Positions 42,713 to 51,854 of a stretch of DNA of 64,000 bases are shown here, in pieces; positions within the stretch are counted from its first letter, which is position 1, and each line of letters begins with the position of its first letter. The position numbers and the translations under genes were made by a program. This DNA comes from Acetivibrio cellulolyticus CD2 (GTDB lineage Bacteria > Bacillota > Clostridia > Acetivibrionales > Acetivibrionaceae). The stretch lies in assembly GCF_000179595.2 (NCBI RefSeq), contig NZ_JH556659.1, positions 857,905-921,904 of the forward strand. Direction: 5' to 3'. The notes below the pieces were generated by a model, which saw nothing but the letters and a program-made list of their open reading frames with translations, was not told the DNA's origin and did no database searches.

Positions 42713-43747
42713 ATGCGAAGACAGGTCATTATTGGAGATATACATGGCTGTTATGATGAAGTGCAGTCTTTACTCGATAAAGTCGGATTGAATAAGGATG
42801 ATGAAATAATTACAGTTGGAGATTTCTTGGACAGAGGGCCTAAATCTCTAGAAGTTGTAGAATTTTTAAGGAACAATGCAAATTTTTATTCAATTGTAGG
42901 AAATCATGAGAGAAAACATTTAAACAAAATTTATAATTACGCTCAGGAAATTACTAAACTAAAGCTTGGTCAGTATTATGAGGGAACAATTAATTGGATT
43001 AAAAACTTACCATACTACTATGAAAATAATGACGTGATAGTAGTTCATGCAGCATTAATTCCAGGTGTAAAGATGGAAAAGCAGCCACAAGAAGTATTAT
43101 GTGGCTCTACTTCCGGCGAAAGGTATTTAGAACAAATACTGAAGGGGAAATACTGGTATGAAGTATATGAGGGAGATAAACCTGTAGTGTTTGGGCATCA
43201 TTGTGTTGATAACCCGCTAATTTATAATGATCTTGTTTACGGCATTGATACTGGCGCATGTCATGGAGGATTTTTAACTGCAATTACTGTACCTGATTTT
43301 AAAGTATATTCGGTAAAGGCAAAAGAGGATTATTGGGAAGCTGAGAAGAAGAAATGGCAGAAATCGGTTGTGGTTAATCGACCTTGGAAAAGTATGAAAT
43401 GGGAGCAGATTGAAAATGAGATTGAGCGATTTAAGAAATGTGAGGAAGAAGATATAAAAAAATATGCCAATGTATTGGAATTGTGGGTGAAGGAGCTAAA
43501 AAATTCTATTCCTAAAATAGTTAAAGCTATAGAGCAAATTACTAAACAAATATTAATGGATTATGGAGAAACTGGTTTTGGCGAGGTTTCCAAAAAGCAT
43601 ATTCTATCCTCATTTCTTTTTACATGTTATCATGGAAGACTAAATCTTGATGTTGTATCAAAGAAGTGTATATCACCTGAAAAGACACTGGAAATGGCTA
43701 AAATCCTAGATATACTGGTAGCAGAAAATCCCGAAGATTTGTCTTAA
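42713..43747 (+). CDS. PPP-type metallophosphatase with extra C-terminal domain (PrpE/ApaH-like)
   Basis: 344 aa. The calcineurin-like motifs are complete: GDIHG (residues 8-12), GDFLDRG (36-42), GNHE (63-66), a VVHA His near residue 113 and FGHH near 160, so it should be a two-metal phosphoesterase. PrpE/ApaH-like enzymes act on phosphoproteins or dinucleoside polyphosphates. About 130 extra residues at the C-terminus (SMKWEQIENEIERFKKC, helical, ending in AENPEDLS) are not part of the PPP fold and are unfamiliar. It follows the immunity gene by 17 bases, with GGGGGC before the ATG. It may reverse or moderate the nucleotidyltransferase toxin; that is speculation. Confidence 0.8.
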   Translation: MRRQVIIGDIHGCYDEVQSLLDKVGLNKDDEIITVGDFLDRGPKSLEVVEFLRNNANFYSIVGNHERKHLNKIYNYAQEITKLKLGQYYEGTINWIKNLPYYYENNDVIVVHAALIPGVKMEKQPQEVLCGSTSGERYLEQILKGKYWYEVYEGDKPVVFGHHCVDNPLIYNDLVYGIDTGACHGGFLTAITVPDFKVYSVKAKEDYWEAEKKKWQKSVVVNRPWKSMKWEQIENEIERFKKCEEEDIKKYANVLELWVKELKNSIPKIVKAIEQITKQILMDYGETGFGEVSKKHILSSFLFTCYHGRLNLDVVSKKCISPEKTLEMAKILDILVAENPEDLS

Positions 43748-43781
43748 ATTCTTCCACTATAAAAATATAAAAAAACACTTA

Positions 43782-43810
43782 TTGCAGTTGAAGGGAATTT
43801 GTGTTACAAT
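43782..43810 (+). promoter_or_regulatory. Promoter of the pheST T-box operon
   Basis: TTGCAG (43782-43787), 17 nt, TACAAT (43805-43810). Transcription should start near 43817, at the base of the T-box. Confidence 0.65.
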
Positions 43811-43816
43811 ATTCCG

Positions 43817-44117
43817 TAATATTCATTAATTGAATGCGATGATAGAGATGAGTAAACGGTTGAAGCTGATATAAGAGAGAAGATATCATCGGCTGAGAGT
43901 ATCTTTATAAAGCAAACTGTTGAAGTTCCCTCTTAAGCAGCATCCTGAACGTATTGTACCTGTTGGTGTTATATAACAAGTAGGAGATGCCGGTTTGCAG
44001 CCGTTATATGCAATGAGAGCTTATATGCTATTGGCGTATAAGAACATGGGTGGTACCGCGGAGAATGCTTTCGTCCCTTTTTGGGAATGAAGGCTTTTTA
44101 TTTTGCCTCTTTTGGGC
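43817..44117 (+). promoter_or_regulatory. T-box riboswitch controlling pheST
   Basis: A full tRNA-sensing leader: stem I elements (GATGAGTAAACGG, AGAGAG, GGCTGAGAG), a probable specifier TTC for Phe in GTTGAAGTTCCC (near 43920-43931), the shared CTCTTAAGC block, the conserved T-box GGGTGGTACCGCGG (44048-44061) and the terminator GCTTTCGTCCC/GGGAATGAAGGC with a T-run ending near 44105. Uncharged tRNA-Phe would pair with specifier and T-box, preventing termination and raising pheST expression. Confidence 0.9.
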
Positions 44118-44206
44118 GAGACTAAATAGGCAAAATACTAAAAAGCAAAAGAGCCTTGATTGGATTGATAAAATTATAAATACGGATTAAAGGAGGAGTC
44201 TAAAGC

Positions 44207-45226
44207 ATGAAAGAGCAGTTGAATAATATTAGAGTTCAGGCTGAAAATGAACTGGCTGCTGCCGAAACAATACAGGATATGGAGAATATCAGAGTAAAGT
44301 TCTTAGGAAAGAAGGGTGAACTCACTTCTGTGTTAAGAGGTATGGGAGCACTTTCAGCAGAAGAAAGACCTGTAATTGGGCAGATTGCCAACGAAGTAAG
44401 GGAAGCTCTCGAAAGCAAAATAGAGGACATTAAGAAGAAGCTTTTAGCAAATGAAAGAAATGCAAAGCTTGCACAGGAAGTTATTGATGTAACTATTCCT
44501 GGAAAAAGGAAAGTTTTAGGAAAGAAGCATCCGCTTACAATGGTAATGGATGAAATTAAAGATGTTTTTATTGGTATGGGCTATGAGATAGCGGAGGGTC
44601 CTGAAGTTGAAAAGGATTACTACAACTTTGAGGCTTTAAATTTGCCAAAGAATCACCCTGCAAGAGATACGCAGGACACATTCTATATTAATGAAAATAT
44701 ACTTTTAAGGACGCAGACTTCACCTGTACAGATAAGGGTTATGGAGAGCAAAAAGCCACCTATAAAGATTATCTGTCCTGGACGTGTTTACCGTTCTGAT
44801 GCTGTTGACGCAACGCATTCACCGATATTCCATCAGGTAGAAGGTCTTGTTGTTGATAAGGGCGTGACAATGGGAGACCTTATCGGGACTTTAAAGATTT
44901 TCGCAAAGAGTCTGTTTGGTGAGAAGACTGATATTAGGCTTAGACCACATCACTTCCCATTTACCGAACCAAGTGCCGAGGTTGATGTTTCCTGCTGGAC
45001 TTGTGGAGGAAAAGGCTGCAGAGTTTGTAAGAATGAGGGTTGGATTGAGATCCTCGGAGCGGGAATGGTTCATCCAAAAGTACTTGAAATATGTGGTATA
45101 GACCCTGAAATATACAGTGGATTTGCTTTTGGACTTGGAGCTGAGAGAACTGCAATGGGAAGATTTAATATTGACGATATGAGATTATTGTATGAAAACG
45201 ATATAAGGTTTTTGAAACAGTTCTAA
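44207..45226 (+). CDS. pheS: Phenylalanyl-tRNA synthetase alpha subunit
   Basis: 339 aa, normal length. The N-terminal coiled coil (residues about 1-90) that grips tRNA precedes the class II catalytic core: motif 2 region [21 protein letters not shown] and motif 3 [14 protein letters not shown]. Phe-binding [14 protein letters not shown] is also present. AAAGGAGG precedes the ATG. It forms the alpha2-beta2 enzyme with PheT, encoded 37 bases downstream, under one T-box. Confidence 0.97.
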   Translation: MKEQLNNIRVQAENELAAAETIQDMENIRVKFLGKKGELTSVLRGMGALSAEERPVIGQIANEVREALESKIEDIKKKLLANERNAKLAQEVIDVTIPGKRKVLGKKHPLTMVMDEIKDVFIGMGYEIAEGPEVEKDYYNFEALNLPKNHPARDTQDTFYINENILLRTQTSPVQIRVMESKKPPIKIICPGRVYRSDAVDATHSPIFHQVEGLVVDKGVTMGDLIGTLKIFAKSLFGEKTDIRLRPHHFPFTEPSAEVDVSCWTCGGKGCRVCKNEGWIEILGAGMVHPKVLEICGIDPEIYSGFAFGLGAERTAMGRFNIDDMRLLYENDIRFLKQF

Positions 45227-45263
45227 GCTTGATAATTAAAATTGCGAAAGGAGTAAAAAGGTT

Positions 45264-47651
45264 ATGAAGGCACCGCTTAAATGGTTAAAAGACTACGTTG
45301 ACATAAATGTGACCCCTAAGGAATTTGCTGATGCAATGACTCTGTCGGGATCAAAGGTTGAAGGAATAGAGGTACAGGGAGAAGAAATCAGTAAGATAGT
45401 TGTAGGAAAAATTATAGAAATTGAAAAGCACCCCGATGCAGATAAACTACAAGTTACAAAGGTTGATATAGGAAGTGAAGTAATTCAGGTTGTTACAGGG
45501 GCCCAGAATATAAAGCTCAATGACTATATTCCGGTAGCGCTCGTTGGGGCAACTCTTCCGGGTGACAAGAAAATATCAAAGGGGAAGCTTAGAGGAATTG
45601 AGTCAAACGGTATGATGTGCTCAATTGAAGAACTGAACCTCTCGAGAGAAGACTATCCTGATGCACCTGAGCATGGTATCTATATACTTGAGCCTGGACT
45701 TGAGCTTGGCAGTGATGTAAAAGAGGTAATGGGAATTAATGAAACTACCATAGATTTCGAAATTACTTCAAACAGACCGGATTGTCTAAGTATAATAGGC
45801 CTTGCAAGAGAAGCAGCTGTTACTTTAAAGAAGGAATTTAAAAAGCCTCAGGTTAAAGTGTTGGAAAAGGGCGACGAAGCGAAAAATTATGTTTCCGTTG
45901 AAATTAAAGACCCTGATTTGTGTCCAAGATATGCAGCTAGAGTTGTTAAGGATGTTAAGATAGGACCTTCACCTAAGTGGATGAAGGAAAGACTTAGAGC
46001 TGCAGGAGTAAGACCTATTAACAATATTGTTGATATAACCAACTATGTAATGTTAGAGTATGGACAGCCAATGCATGCTTTTGACTTAAAGGATGTTCAG
46101 GGAAACAAGATAATTGTAAGAAGAGCATTTGATGGAGAAACTCTTAAGACTCTTGATGATCAGGACAGAAATTTAGATTCATCCATGCTTGTTATTGCCG
46201 ATGAAAGCAGAGCTATAGCTGTAGCAGGAGTTATGGGTGGAGCGAATTCCGAAATTTCAGATAATGCAAAGGCTATCCTGTTTGAATCTGCAAACTTCGA
46301 AGGAACCGCTGTAAGACTTGCTGCAAAGAAACTAGGACTGAGAACAGAAGCTTCAGGCCGTTTTGAAAAAGGTCTCGATGTGGAAAATGTTATACCGGCT
46401 GTTGACAGAGCAGTACAGTTAGTTGAAGAGCTAGGAGCAGGTACTGTTTGCAAGGGTATTGTAGACTGCTATGTGAAAAAGACTGAGCAGGTGACAATAA
46501 CATTAAGACCTGACAAGATCAACGCTTTCCTTGGTACAAACATTTCAAAAGAAGAAATGGTAAGTATTTTGAAAGCTTTAGAATTTGAAGTAGATGGAAG
46601 CGGCATAGTAAAAGTACCAAGCTTCAGACCGGATGTTGAGAGAGAAGCGGATATAGCTGAAGAGATTGCAAGATTTTATGGATACAACAATATAGAGGCA
46701 ACATTGCTATCGGGCAAGGCTGCAACTCTTGGTAAAAAGACATATAAGCAGAGTATAGAGGATTTGATTAAGGATACAATGATTTCTTGTGGTTTATATG
46801 AAGCCTTCACCTATTCATTCACCAGCCCTAAGGACTTCGATATGATAAATCTGCCTGAGGATAGTGCTCTTAGAAATGCTGTAGTAATATCAAATCCTTT
46901 AGGTGAGGACTTCAGCATTATGAGGACAACAACTATTCCTGATATGCTGACAGTAATTAGTACAAATTATAACAGAAGAATAGAAGAAGCAAGACTCTTT
47001 GAAATGTCATTCGTCTATTTGCCTGAAAGCTTACCAATAAAAGAACTTCCAAAGGAGAAACCTATACTTACTCTTGGAATGTATGGAGAAACCGATTTTT
47101 ATGATTTAAAGGGAACTGTGGAAGAACTCCTTTCAAGGCTTGGAATAAAGGAATACGAATTTGCACCGGTTAAGGATAATTCTTCCTTCCACCCGGGAAG
47201 AACTGCAAGTTTAATGATTAAAGGCGAATATGCTGGAATAATTGGTGAGGTTCACCCTCAGGTATCAGAAAAGTTCGAGTGTCCTGAAAGGACGTATCTA
47301 GGAGTAATTGAGGTGGAGAGCCTTGTTAAAAATTCTGCATTGGAATCTCAATATAAGCCGCTCCCAAAATTCCCGGCGGTTTCAAGAGATATTGCAATGC
47401 TTGTTAAAGACGAGATAATGGTAAAACAGATAGAAGATATTATAAAACAAAGGTCAGGCAAGATACTTGAAGATATCAAATTATTTGATGTATACAAGGG
47501 TAAACAGGTGCCGGAAGGTATGAAGAGTGTAGCCTATTCCATAACCTTCAGAGCCTCAGATAGGACGCTTACGGACGAAGAAGTGGGTAAGACTATGACA
47601 AAGATCCTTGAGGGATTAAGAACTAACCTTGAGGCACAGCTTAGAGAGTAA
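45264..47651 (+). CDS. pheT: Phenylalanyl-tRNA synthetase beta subunit
   Basis: 795 aa, full length. Domains in order: B1/EMAP-like tRNA-binding fold (VVGKIIEIEKHPDADKLQVTKVD), the B3/B4 editing region (TSNRPDCLSIIGLAREAA), B5 domain (GIVKVPSFRPDVEREADIAEEIARFYGYNN), core domains B6/B7 and the C-terminal anticodon-binding FDX domain (PLPKFPAVSRDIAMLV). Coupled to pheS in one operon; GAAAGGAG precedes the ATG. A strong terminator follows at 47680. Confidence 0.97.
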   Translation: MKAPLKWLKDYVDINVTPKEFADAMTLSGSKVEGIEVQGEEISKIVVGKIIEIEKHPDADKLQVTKVDIGSEVIQVVTGAQNIKLNDYIPVALVGATLPGDKKISKGKLRGIESNGMMCSIEELNLSREDYPDAPEHGIYILEPGLELGSDVKEVMGINETTIDFEITSNRPDCLSIIGLAREAAVTLKKEFKKPQVKVLEKGDEAKNYVSVEIKDPDLCPRYAARVVKDVKIGPSPKWMKERLRAAGVRPINNIVDITNYVMLEYGQPMHAFDLKDVQGNKIIVRRAFDGETLKTLDDQDRNLDSSMLVIADESRAIAVAGVMGGANSEISDNAKAILFESANFEGTAVRLAAKKLGLRTEASGRFEKGLDVENVIPAVDRAVQLVEELGAGTVCKGIVDCYVKKTEQVTITLRPDKINAFLGTNISKEEMVSILKALEFEVDGSGIVKVPSFRPDVEREADIAEEIARFYGYNNIEATLLSGKAATLGKKTYKQSIEDLIKDTMISCGLYEAFTYSFTSPKDFDMINLPEDSALRNAVVISNPLGEDFSIMRTTTIPDMLTVISTNYNRRIEEARLFEMSFVYLPESLPIKELPKEKPILTLGMYGETDFYDLKGTVEELLSRLGIKEYEFAPVKDNSSFHPGRTASLMIKGEYAGIIGEVHPQVSEKFECPERTYLGVIEVESLVKNSALESQYKPLPKFPAVSRDIAMLVKDEIMVKQIEDIIKQRSGKILEDIKLFDVYKGKQVPEGMKSVAYSITFRASDRTLTDEEVGKTMTKILEGLRTNLEAQLRE

Positions 47652-47679
47652 TTAAGGTGGCGAGTGGAAATAAAAAATG

Positions 47680-47712
47680 CCGGTATCTATGATCAGATAC
47701 CGGTATTTTTTT
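47680..47712 (+). terminator. Terminator of pheST
   Basis: CCGGTATCT (47680-47688) pairs with AGATACCGG (47695-47703), then TATTTTTTT. Confidence 0.92.
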
Positions 47713-47718
47713 ATTCTA

Positions 47719-47778
47719 CCTCTTTCGAACGAAGTGAAAGAGGCAAAATCGACGGGGCTAAATGCCCCCGAGATTTTG
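47719..47778. other. Two adjacent GC-richer hairpins after pheT
   Basis: CCTCTTTC (47719-47726) pairs with GAAAGAGG (47736-47743); directly after, CAAAATC (47744-47750) pairs with GATTTTG (47772-47778), with GGGG/CCCC inside. They abut without a gap and are not needed for termination. Role unknown. Confidence 0.4.
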
Positions 47779-47820
47779 TTAGAAGGGGCTCTGTGTTGAA
47801 GTGTATTAGCTTTTTTCTTA

Positions 47821-48042
47821 CTAAACCATTTGGTTTTCTGCCATCTGTATCATTTTTTTTACCATCTGTCCACCTATTGGTCCACCTTCTGAACCGTTGA
47901 CTTTTGCGGAAACATCACCCTTGTAGTGATCATTGTTTTCCTTTACAAACTGTAGATGCCCTATTTCCTGTGCGCATTCCATCTTAAATTTTGTCAAAGC
48001 GTCCCTGCTTTCAGGAACTAAAGGAGTCTTTGGTCTAGACAT
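47821..48042 (-). CDS. Alpha/beta-type small acid-soluble spore protein
   Basis: 73 aa from ATG 48042 on the minus strand. The two SASP signatures are present: KFKMECAQEIG near the start and GSEGGPIGGQMVKKMIQMAE at the end. These proteins coat DNA in the spore core, protecting it from UV and heat, and are degraded on germination at the GPR protease site. The gene shows the organism is a spore former. It is monocistronic, presumably read by the forespore sigma-G; I cannot assign the promoter with confidence. Confidence 0.95.
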   Translation of the reverse strand: MSRPKTPLVPESRDALTKFKMECAQEIGHLQFVKENNDHYKGDVSAKVNGSEGGPIGGQMVKKMIQMAENQMV

Positions 48043-48292
48043 ATTATTCACCAACCTTAATTTTAATTTGGTTTACAATAATATTTTTTACGTATATTTA
48101 AAAATCTTGCATAGTAATTTTAGGATTTGTTATTAAATCTTTATGTTTTTCTCTGAAATTCGAATAATTGTAAGAGGTGTTATGTTATGAAACAAATTTA
48201 CAATTAGTACTCCTGAGAAGGTACTACATAACACAGATATATTTACACATAATAAGGATAGTTGAAAGGATTTCAAGATATGGAGGCGGAAA

Positions 48293-48883
48293 ATGCAAAA
48301 AGAAAATGAAGTATATAAATTTTATGAAAATTTAGATCGTTCAATATTTTTAGACAATGAATATAAAGAATATGCCGATTATGACAGTCCACTTCCAATT
48401 GGCTATGAGCAGACGATTTCTCAGCCGAGTCTTGTTTGTGAAATGACTTTAATATTAGGAATTGATAATAATAAAAAAGTTTTAGAAATAGGTACCGGTT
48501 CGGGATATCAAACAGCTTTTTTAGCCAATTTTGCAAAGGAAGTATATACAGTAGAAAAAATTGGGGAGTTATCTGAAAAAGCCCAAAAAAGGCTTAAGAA
48601 TTTAGGCTACAATAACGTCAAATTCAATATAGGTGATGGAAGTAAAGGCTGGAATGAATATGCGCCATTTGATCGGATAATTGTTACTGCAGGTGCCGGA
48701 GCAATGCCACAGGAGTTGATCATGCAGCTTGACTCAAATGGAAGACTGTTGGTGCCTGTGGGGAAAAGAGGGTCGCAAAAGTTAATGCTTGTTGAAAAAG
48801 ACATGCACGGAAACATTAAGGAGACTTCTCTTGGAAAAGTGACCTTTGTAGAACTTAAAGGGGATTATGGATGGAAAAATTAG
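48293..48883 (+). CDS. pcm: Protein-L-isoaspartate O-methyltransferase
   Basis: 196 aa. QTISQPSLVCEMTLIL is the PCMT substrate-side motif, VLEIGTGSGYQTAFLA is the SAM-binding motif I, and FDRIIVTAGAGAMPQELIMQL is motif II. The enzyme methylates isoaspartyl residues in aged proteins with SAM, starting repair. GGAGGCGG precedes the ATG. It is 111 bases upstream of pgi and may be read with it. Length is slightly below the usual 205-215 aa because the N-terminus is short. Confidence 0.9.
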   Translation: MQKENEVYKFYENLDRSIFLDNEYKEYADYDSPLPIGYEQTISQPSLVCEMTLILGIDNNKKVLEIGTGSGYQTAFLANFAKEVYTVEKIGELSEKAQKRLKNLGYNNVKFNIGDGSKGWNEYAPFDRIIVTAGAGAMPQELIMQLDSNGRLLVPVGKRGSQKLMLVEKDMHGNIKETSLGKVTFVELKGDYGWKN

Positions 48884-48994
48884 AATACTCTATTGCTTTG
48901 AAACAAATCATTTGTTAATATATAGTCAATGTGTGACAAGTATTCATGGACATAGAAATGTCTCAAAATCAATTATATATTGGAGGTTTTATAA

Positions 48995-50347
48995 ATGGAA
49001 AGAATTAAGTTTGACTATTCAAAAGCCAGTGAGTTTGTACAGGAAAGTGAAGTATGCTGTCTTGACAGCTTTATAAAATCAGCTCACGATATGCTCCACA
49101 ATAAGACTGGAGCAGGTAATGATTTTGTAGGTTGGGTTGACCATCCACTAAATTATGACAAGGAAGAGTTTGCTAGAATAAAAAAAGCTGCAGAAAAAAT
49201 AAAATCAGACTCTGACGCTTTGATCGTAATAGGTATTGGCGGATCATATCTTGGAGCTAAAGCTGCAATCGATATGCTTTCACATTCATTCCACAACGTA
49301 ATGCCAAAATCAAAAAGAAAAACTCCAGAAATCTATTTTGTAGGAAATAATATTAGCTCTACATATATTGCTGATCTATTGGAAGTAATAGAAGGCAAAG
49401 AGATATCAGTAAATATTATTTCAAAATCCGGTACTACTACAGAGCCAGCCATTGGATTCAGGATTTTTAAGGAGTACATGGAGAACAAGTACGGAAAAGA
49501 AGGAGCAACAAAGAGAATTTATGCAACAACGGATAAAGCTAAGGGAGCATTGAAAAAGCTCGCAACAGAAGAAGGCTATGAGACTTTTGTTGTACCGGAT
49601 GATATCGGAGGAAGATTCTCAGTATTGACAGCTGTTGGATTACTTCCAATAGCAGTATCAGGTGCAGATATTGACAGCATGATGAAAGGTGCATATGATG
49701 CTTATCAGCTTTATAACAACACAAACCTTGCTGAAAATGATTGCTACAAATATGCAGCAGTAAGAAATGCTTTATATAGAAAAGGTAAGTCAATTGAAAT
49801 TATGGTAAACTACGAACCATCACTTCATTTCTTTACAGAATGGTGGAAGCAGCTGTATGGTGAAAGTGAAGGAAAAGACCAAAAAGGTATATTCCCTGCA
49901 GGTGTAGATTTCACAACTGATTTACATTCCATGGGCCAATATATTCAGGACGGACTCAGAAACCTTTTCGAGACTGTAGTTAAGGTTGAGAAACCAAGAA
50001 AGAATATTACAATCAAACAGGATAAGGATAATCTCGATGGTTTGAACTTCATTGCAGGAAAGGATATTGATTTTGTTAATAAGAAGGCTATGGAAGGAAC
50101 TTTACTTGCTCACAATGATGGAGGAGTTCCAAACCTTATGATTACTATACCAGAGCTCAATGAATATTACTTTGGAAACATGGTATATTTCTTCGAGAAG
50201 GCATGTGGAATAAGCGGATACTTGCTAGGCGTAAATCCATTTGATCAACCTGGAGTTGAGGCATATAAGAAAAATATGTTTGCACTGTTAGGTAAGCCTG
50301 GATTTGAAGATGCTAAGAAGAAACTCGAAGAACGTCTTTCGAAGTAA
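48995..50347 (+). CDS. pgi: Glucose-6-phosphate isomerase
   Basis: 450 aa, the length typical of Firmicute [21 protein letters not shown] and [14 protein letters not shown] form the sugar-phosphate-binding SIS folds; the catalytic Glu region is in [14 protein letters not shown] and the late Lys/His region in [18 protein letters not shown]. It interconverts glucose-6-phosphate and fructose-6-phosphate in glycolysis. TGGAGG precedes the ATG. Ended by a terminator at 50379. Confidence 0.96.
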   Translation: MERIKFDYSKASEFVQESEVCCLDSFIKSAHDMLHNKTGAGNDFVGWVDHPLNYDKEEFARIKKAAEKIKSDSDALIVIGIGGSYLGAKAAIDMLSHSFHNVMPKSKRKTPEIYFVGNNISSTYIADLLEVIEGKEISVNIISKSGTTTEPAIGFRIFKEYMENKYGKEGATKRIYATTDKAKGALKKLATEEGYETFVVPDDIGGRFSVLTAVGLLPIAVSGADIDSMMKGAYDAYQLYNNTNLAENDCYKYAAVRNALYRKGKSIEIMVNYEPSLHFFTEWWKQLYGESEGKDQKGIFPAGVDFTTDLHSMGQYIQDGLRNLFETVVKVEKPRKNITIKQDKDNLDGLNFIAGKDIDFVNKKAMEGTLLAHNDGGVPNLMITIPELNEYYFGNMVYFFEKACGISGYLLGVNPFDQPGVEAYKKNMFALLGKPGFEDAKKKLEERLSK

Positions 50348-50378
50348 AAATAGAACTTAGGCTATTCCTTAATAAAAT

Positions 50379-50409
50379 GGGGCATACTTTTGAGGTTTGC
50401 CCCGTTTTT
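50379..50409 (+). terminator. Terminator of pgi
   Basis: GGGGCA (50379-50384) pairs with TGCCCC (50398-50403), followed by GTTTTTG. Confidence 0.8.
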
Positions 50410-50415
50410 GTTGCC

Positions 50416-51225
50416 TTATGGAAAGTACAAGACTGTAATTTCGGGCCGTGATAAAAATCGTAGAGGAAATAAAACATTTCCAAGACCGCTGTTTATATAT
50501 ATGATCATATTGTTTAGCTTGTTAAGGCCCTTTTTTATACCCATTTTGCATATTTTCTCGCCCCTTAACAACTTGAACTCAAGGTCAAATGGCATCCAGA
50601 TCTGCCCGCCATGAAAATGGCCGCATAATAGAAAGTCAACTCTACCAACAGGAAGTTGTAGAGCTATGTCAGGATTATGAGAAAAGGCTATATTTGCTGT
50701 TACATTGCTCTTACAATGCTCAAGGGCTCTTTTTATGTCATGGCGTTTAGATCGTAAGTCTTCTATACCAATTATATTATAAGCGCTTGATCCTTTCTCG
50801 AAATACAAAGAATCATTAAGAAGTACATTAATACCTCTTTTCTCTATTTCAGATATAAACATCAAAAGCCCGGCTTCATTTTTATAGAAAGCTTTATAAT
50901 CATGATTTCCAAAGCATAGAAACACTTTATGATTACCTTTTATCTTTTCGAGAAAACTAAGAAAAGTAGGTATTTGTTTGACGTTGTCGATATAATCTCC
51001 TGTTAAAATAATAAAATCAGGCTTTTCTTCATCTACGGCATTAAGGATTTTTTCTATGCTAACTTTCAGAAATTTTATATGAATATCGGAAAGCTGAATG
51101 ACCTTAAGATGTTTGGCACTTTTGGTTAAATATACTTTTTTAACTTTTAACATGGTTGTTTCAATACGCATATATATAAGAACAATAAAAATAATTGCTA
51201 AAATTATATACAAAAAACTCATCAT
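50416..51225 (-). CDS. Membrane-anchored metallophosphoesterase (YkuE/YaeI-like)
   Basis: 269 aa. One N-terminal membrane helix (residues 3-20), then the calcineurin-type motifs KVIQLSDIHIK, ILTGDYIDN, FGNHDYKAF, and FSHNPDIALQLP with GHFHGGQIWMP. This is the YkuE/YaeI branch, linked to hydrolysis of lipid-linked phosphoesters such as UDP-diacylglucosamine in relatives. Active-site residues all appear present. It ends 7 bases from the pgi terminator on the opposite strand. Confidence 0.88.
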   Translation of the reverse strand: MMSFLYIILAIIFIVLIYMRIETTMLKVKKVYLTKSAKHLKVIQLSDIHIKFLKVSIEKILNAVDEEKPDFIILTGDYIDNVKQIPTFLSFLEKIKGNHKVFLCFGNHDYKAFYKNEAGLLMFISEIEKRGINVLLNDSLYFEKGSSAYNIIGIEDLRSKRHDIKRALEHCKSNVTANIAFSHNPDIALQLPVGRVDFLLCGHFHGGQIWMPFDLEFKLLRGEKICKMGIKKGLNKLNNMIIYINSGLGNVLFPLRFLSRPEITVLYFP

Positions 51226-51368
51226 ATTTCTCCAGACATTATTTATAGATTCTACTATACATACTAATATACCAGCTAGTGCTTTTTAAAACAACAGATT
51301 TCTGGTTTTAATATCCTGTAGATTTGCCTGTGGTCAGAGTTATATAATTTTATTTGGGGGTGTGTATT

Positions 51369-51530
51369 ATGTTTTTTGAAAAAGATTATGATTTGCTTCC
51401 TAGAACTTATTCTGTTAAAAGCTACAGGAGAAAAGAGTCAAAACTACTCAAAAGGTTGGCAAGTTTGAGTATGTTTCTATTGATTTTGTCCATAGCTGTT
51501 TTTGTGTTTATTCTATTTGTAGTAAAGTAA
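51369..51530 (+). CDS. Small single-pass membrane peptide
   Basis: 53 aa: MFFEKDYDLLPRTYSVKSYR, a Lys/Arg-rich stretch (RRKESKLLKRL), then a hydrophobic helix of about 22 residues (SMFLLILSIAVFVFILFVV) and a terminal Lys. GGGGGTGTG lies 5-10 bases before the ATG. It resembles no family I know. The positive-inside stretch predicts an inner-membrane peptide with a cytoplasmic N-terminus. It was too short to be an obvious gene, but the ribosome site and membrane pattern support it. Confidence 0.6.
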   Translation: MFFEKDYDLLPRTYSVKSYRRKESKLLKRLASLSMFLLILSIAVFVFILFVVK

Positions 51531-51578
51531 TTAAATCGAAATATATTCATATCTCTATTCAGACTGTCTCTAAATTTG

Positions 51579-51635
51579 TATCGCAGCGGTAAGTGAAAGC
51601 AAAGTAATAATAGCATAATAATAGCCGCTGCGATA
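51579..51635. repeat. 11-bp inverted repeat with a long AT-rich loop
   Basis: TATCGCAGCGG (51579-51589) and CCGCTGCGATA (51625-51635) are perfect inverted arms around a 35-nt loop. There is no T-run on either strand directly after the stem. The rest of 51636-51854 is AT-rich DNA without a recognised feature apart from the CAGGAGG before the MCP start. Confidence 0.6.
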
Positions 51636-51854
51636 ACTACAAATCATATACTTTTCTATAAATCTTTTAATATTGGATTTAAAATTTTTAATAATATACT
51701 AAAGTTAAGAAGGATTTTTGGAATAAATATAGAAATAATAATATGTAGTTTCTTTGATTTTTTATATCTCAGTTCAGGTAATATATTTATTCAAATAATT
51801 GTTTCCAATTTAGACTCAAATTAAAAGAAACCTAAATGTACCAGGAGGTGCTGT

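Noticed and set aside
47664-47900. 78-aa open frame after pheT
   Set aside because: It crosses the pheST terminator and the end of the spore-protein gene; the sequence is not protein-like.
48911-48928. Rex-like site before pgi (TTGTTAATATATAGTCAA)
   Set aside because: The right arm differs at two of seven bases and no promoter is clearly placed around it, so the match may be chance in AT-rich DNA.
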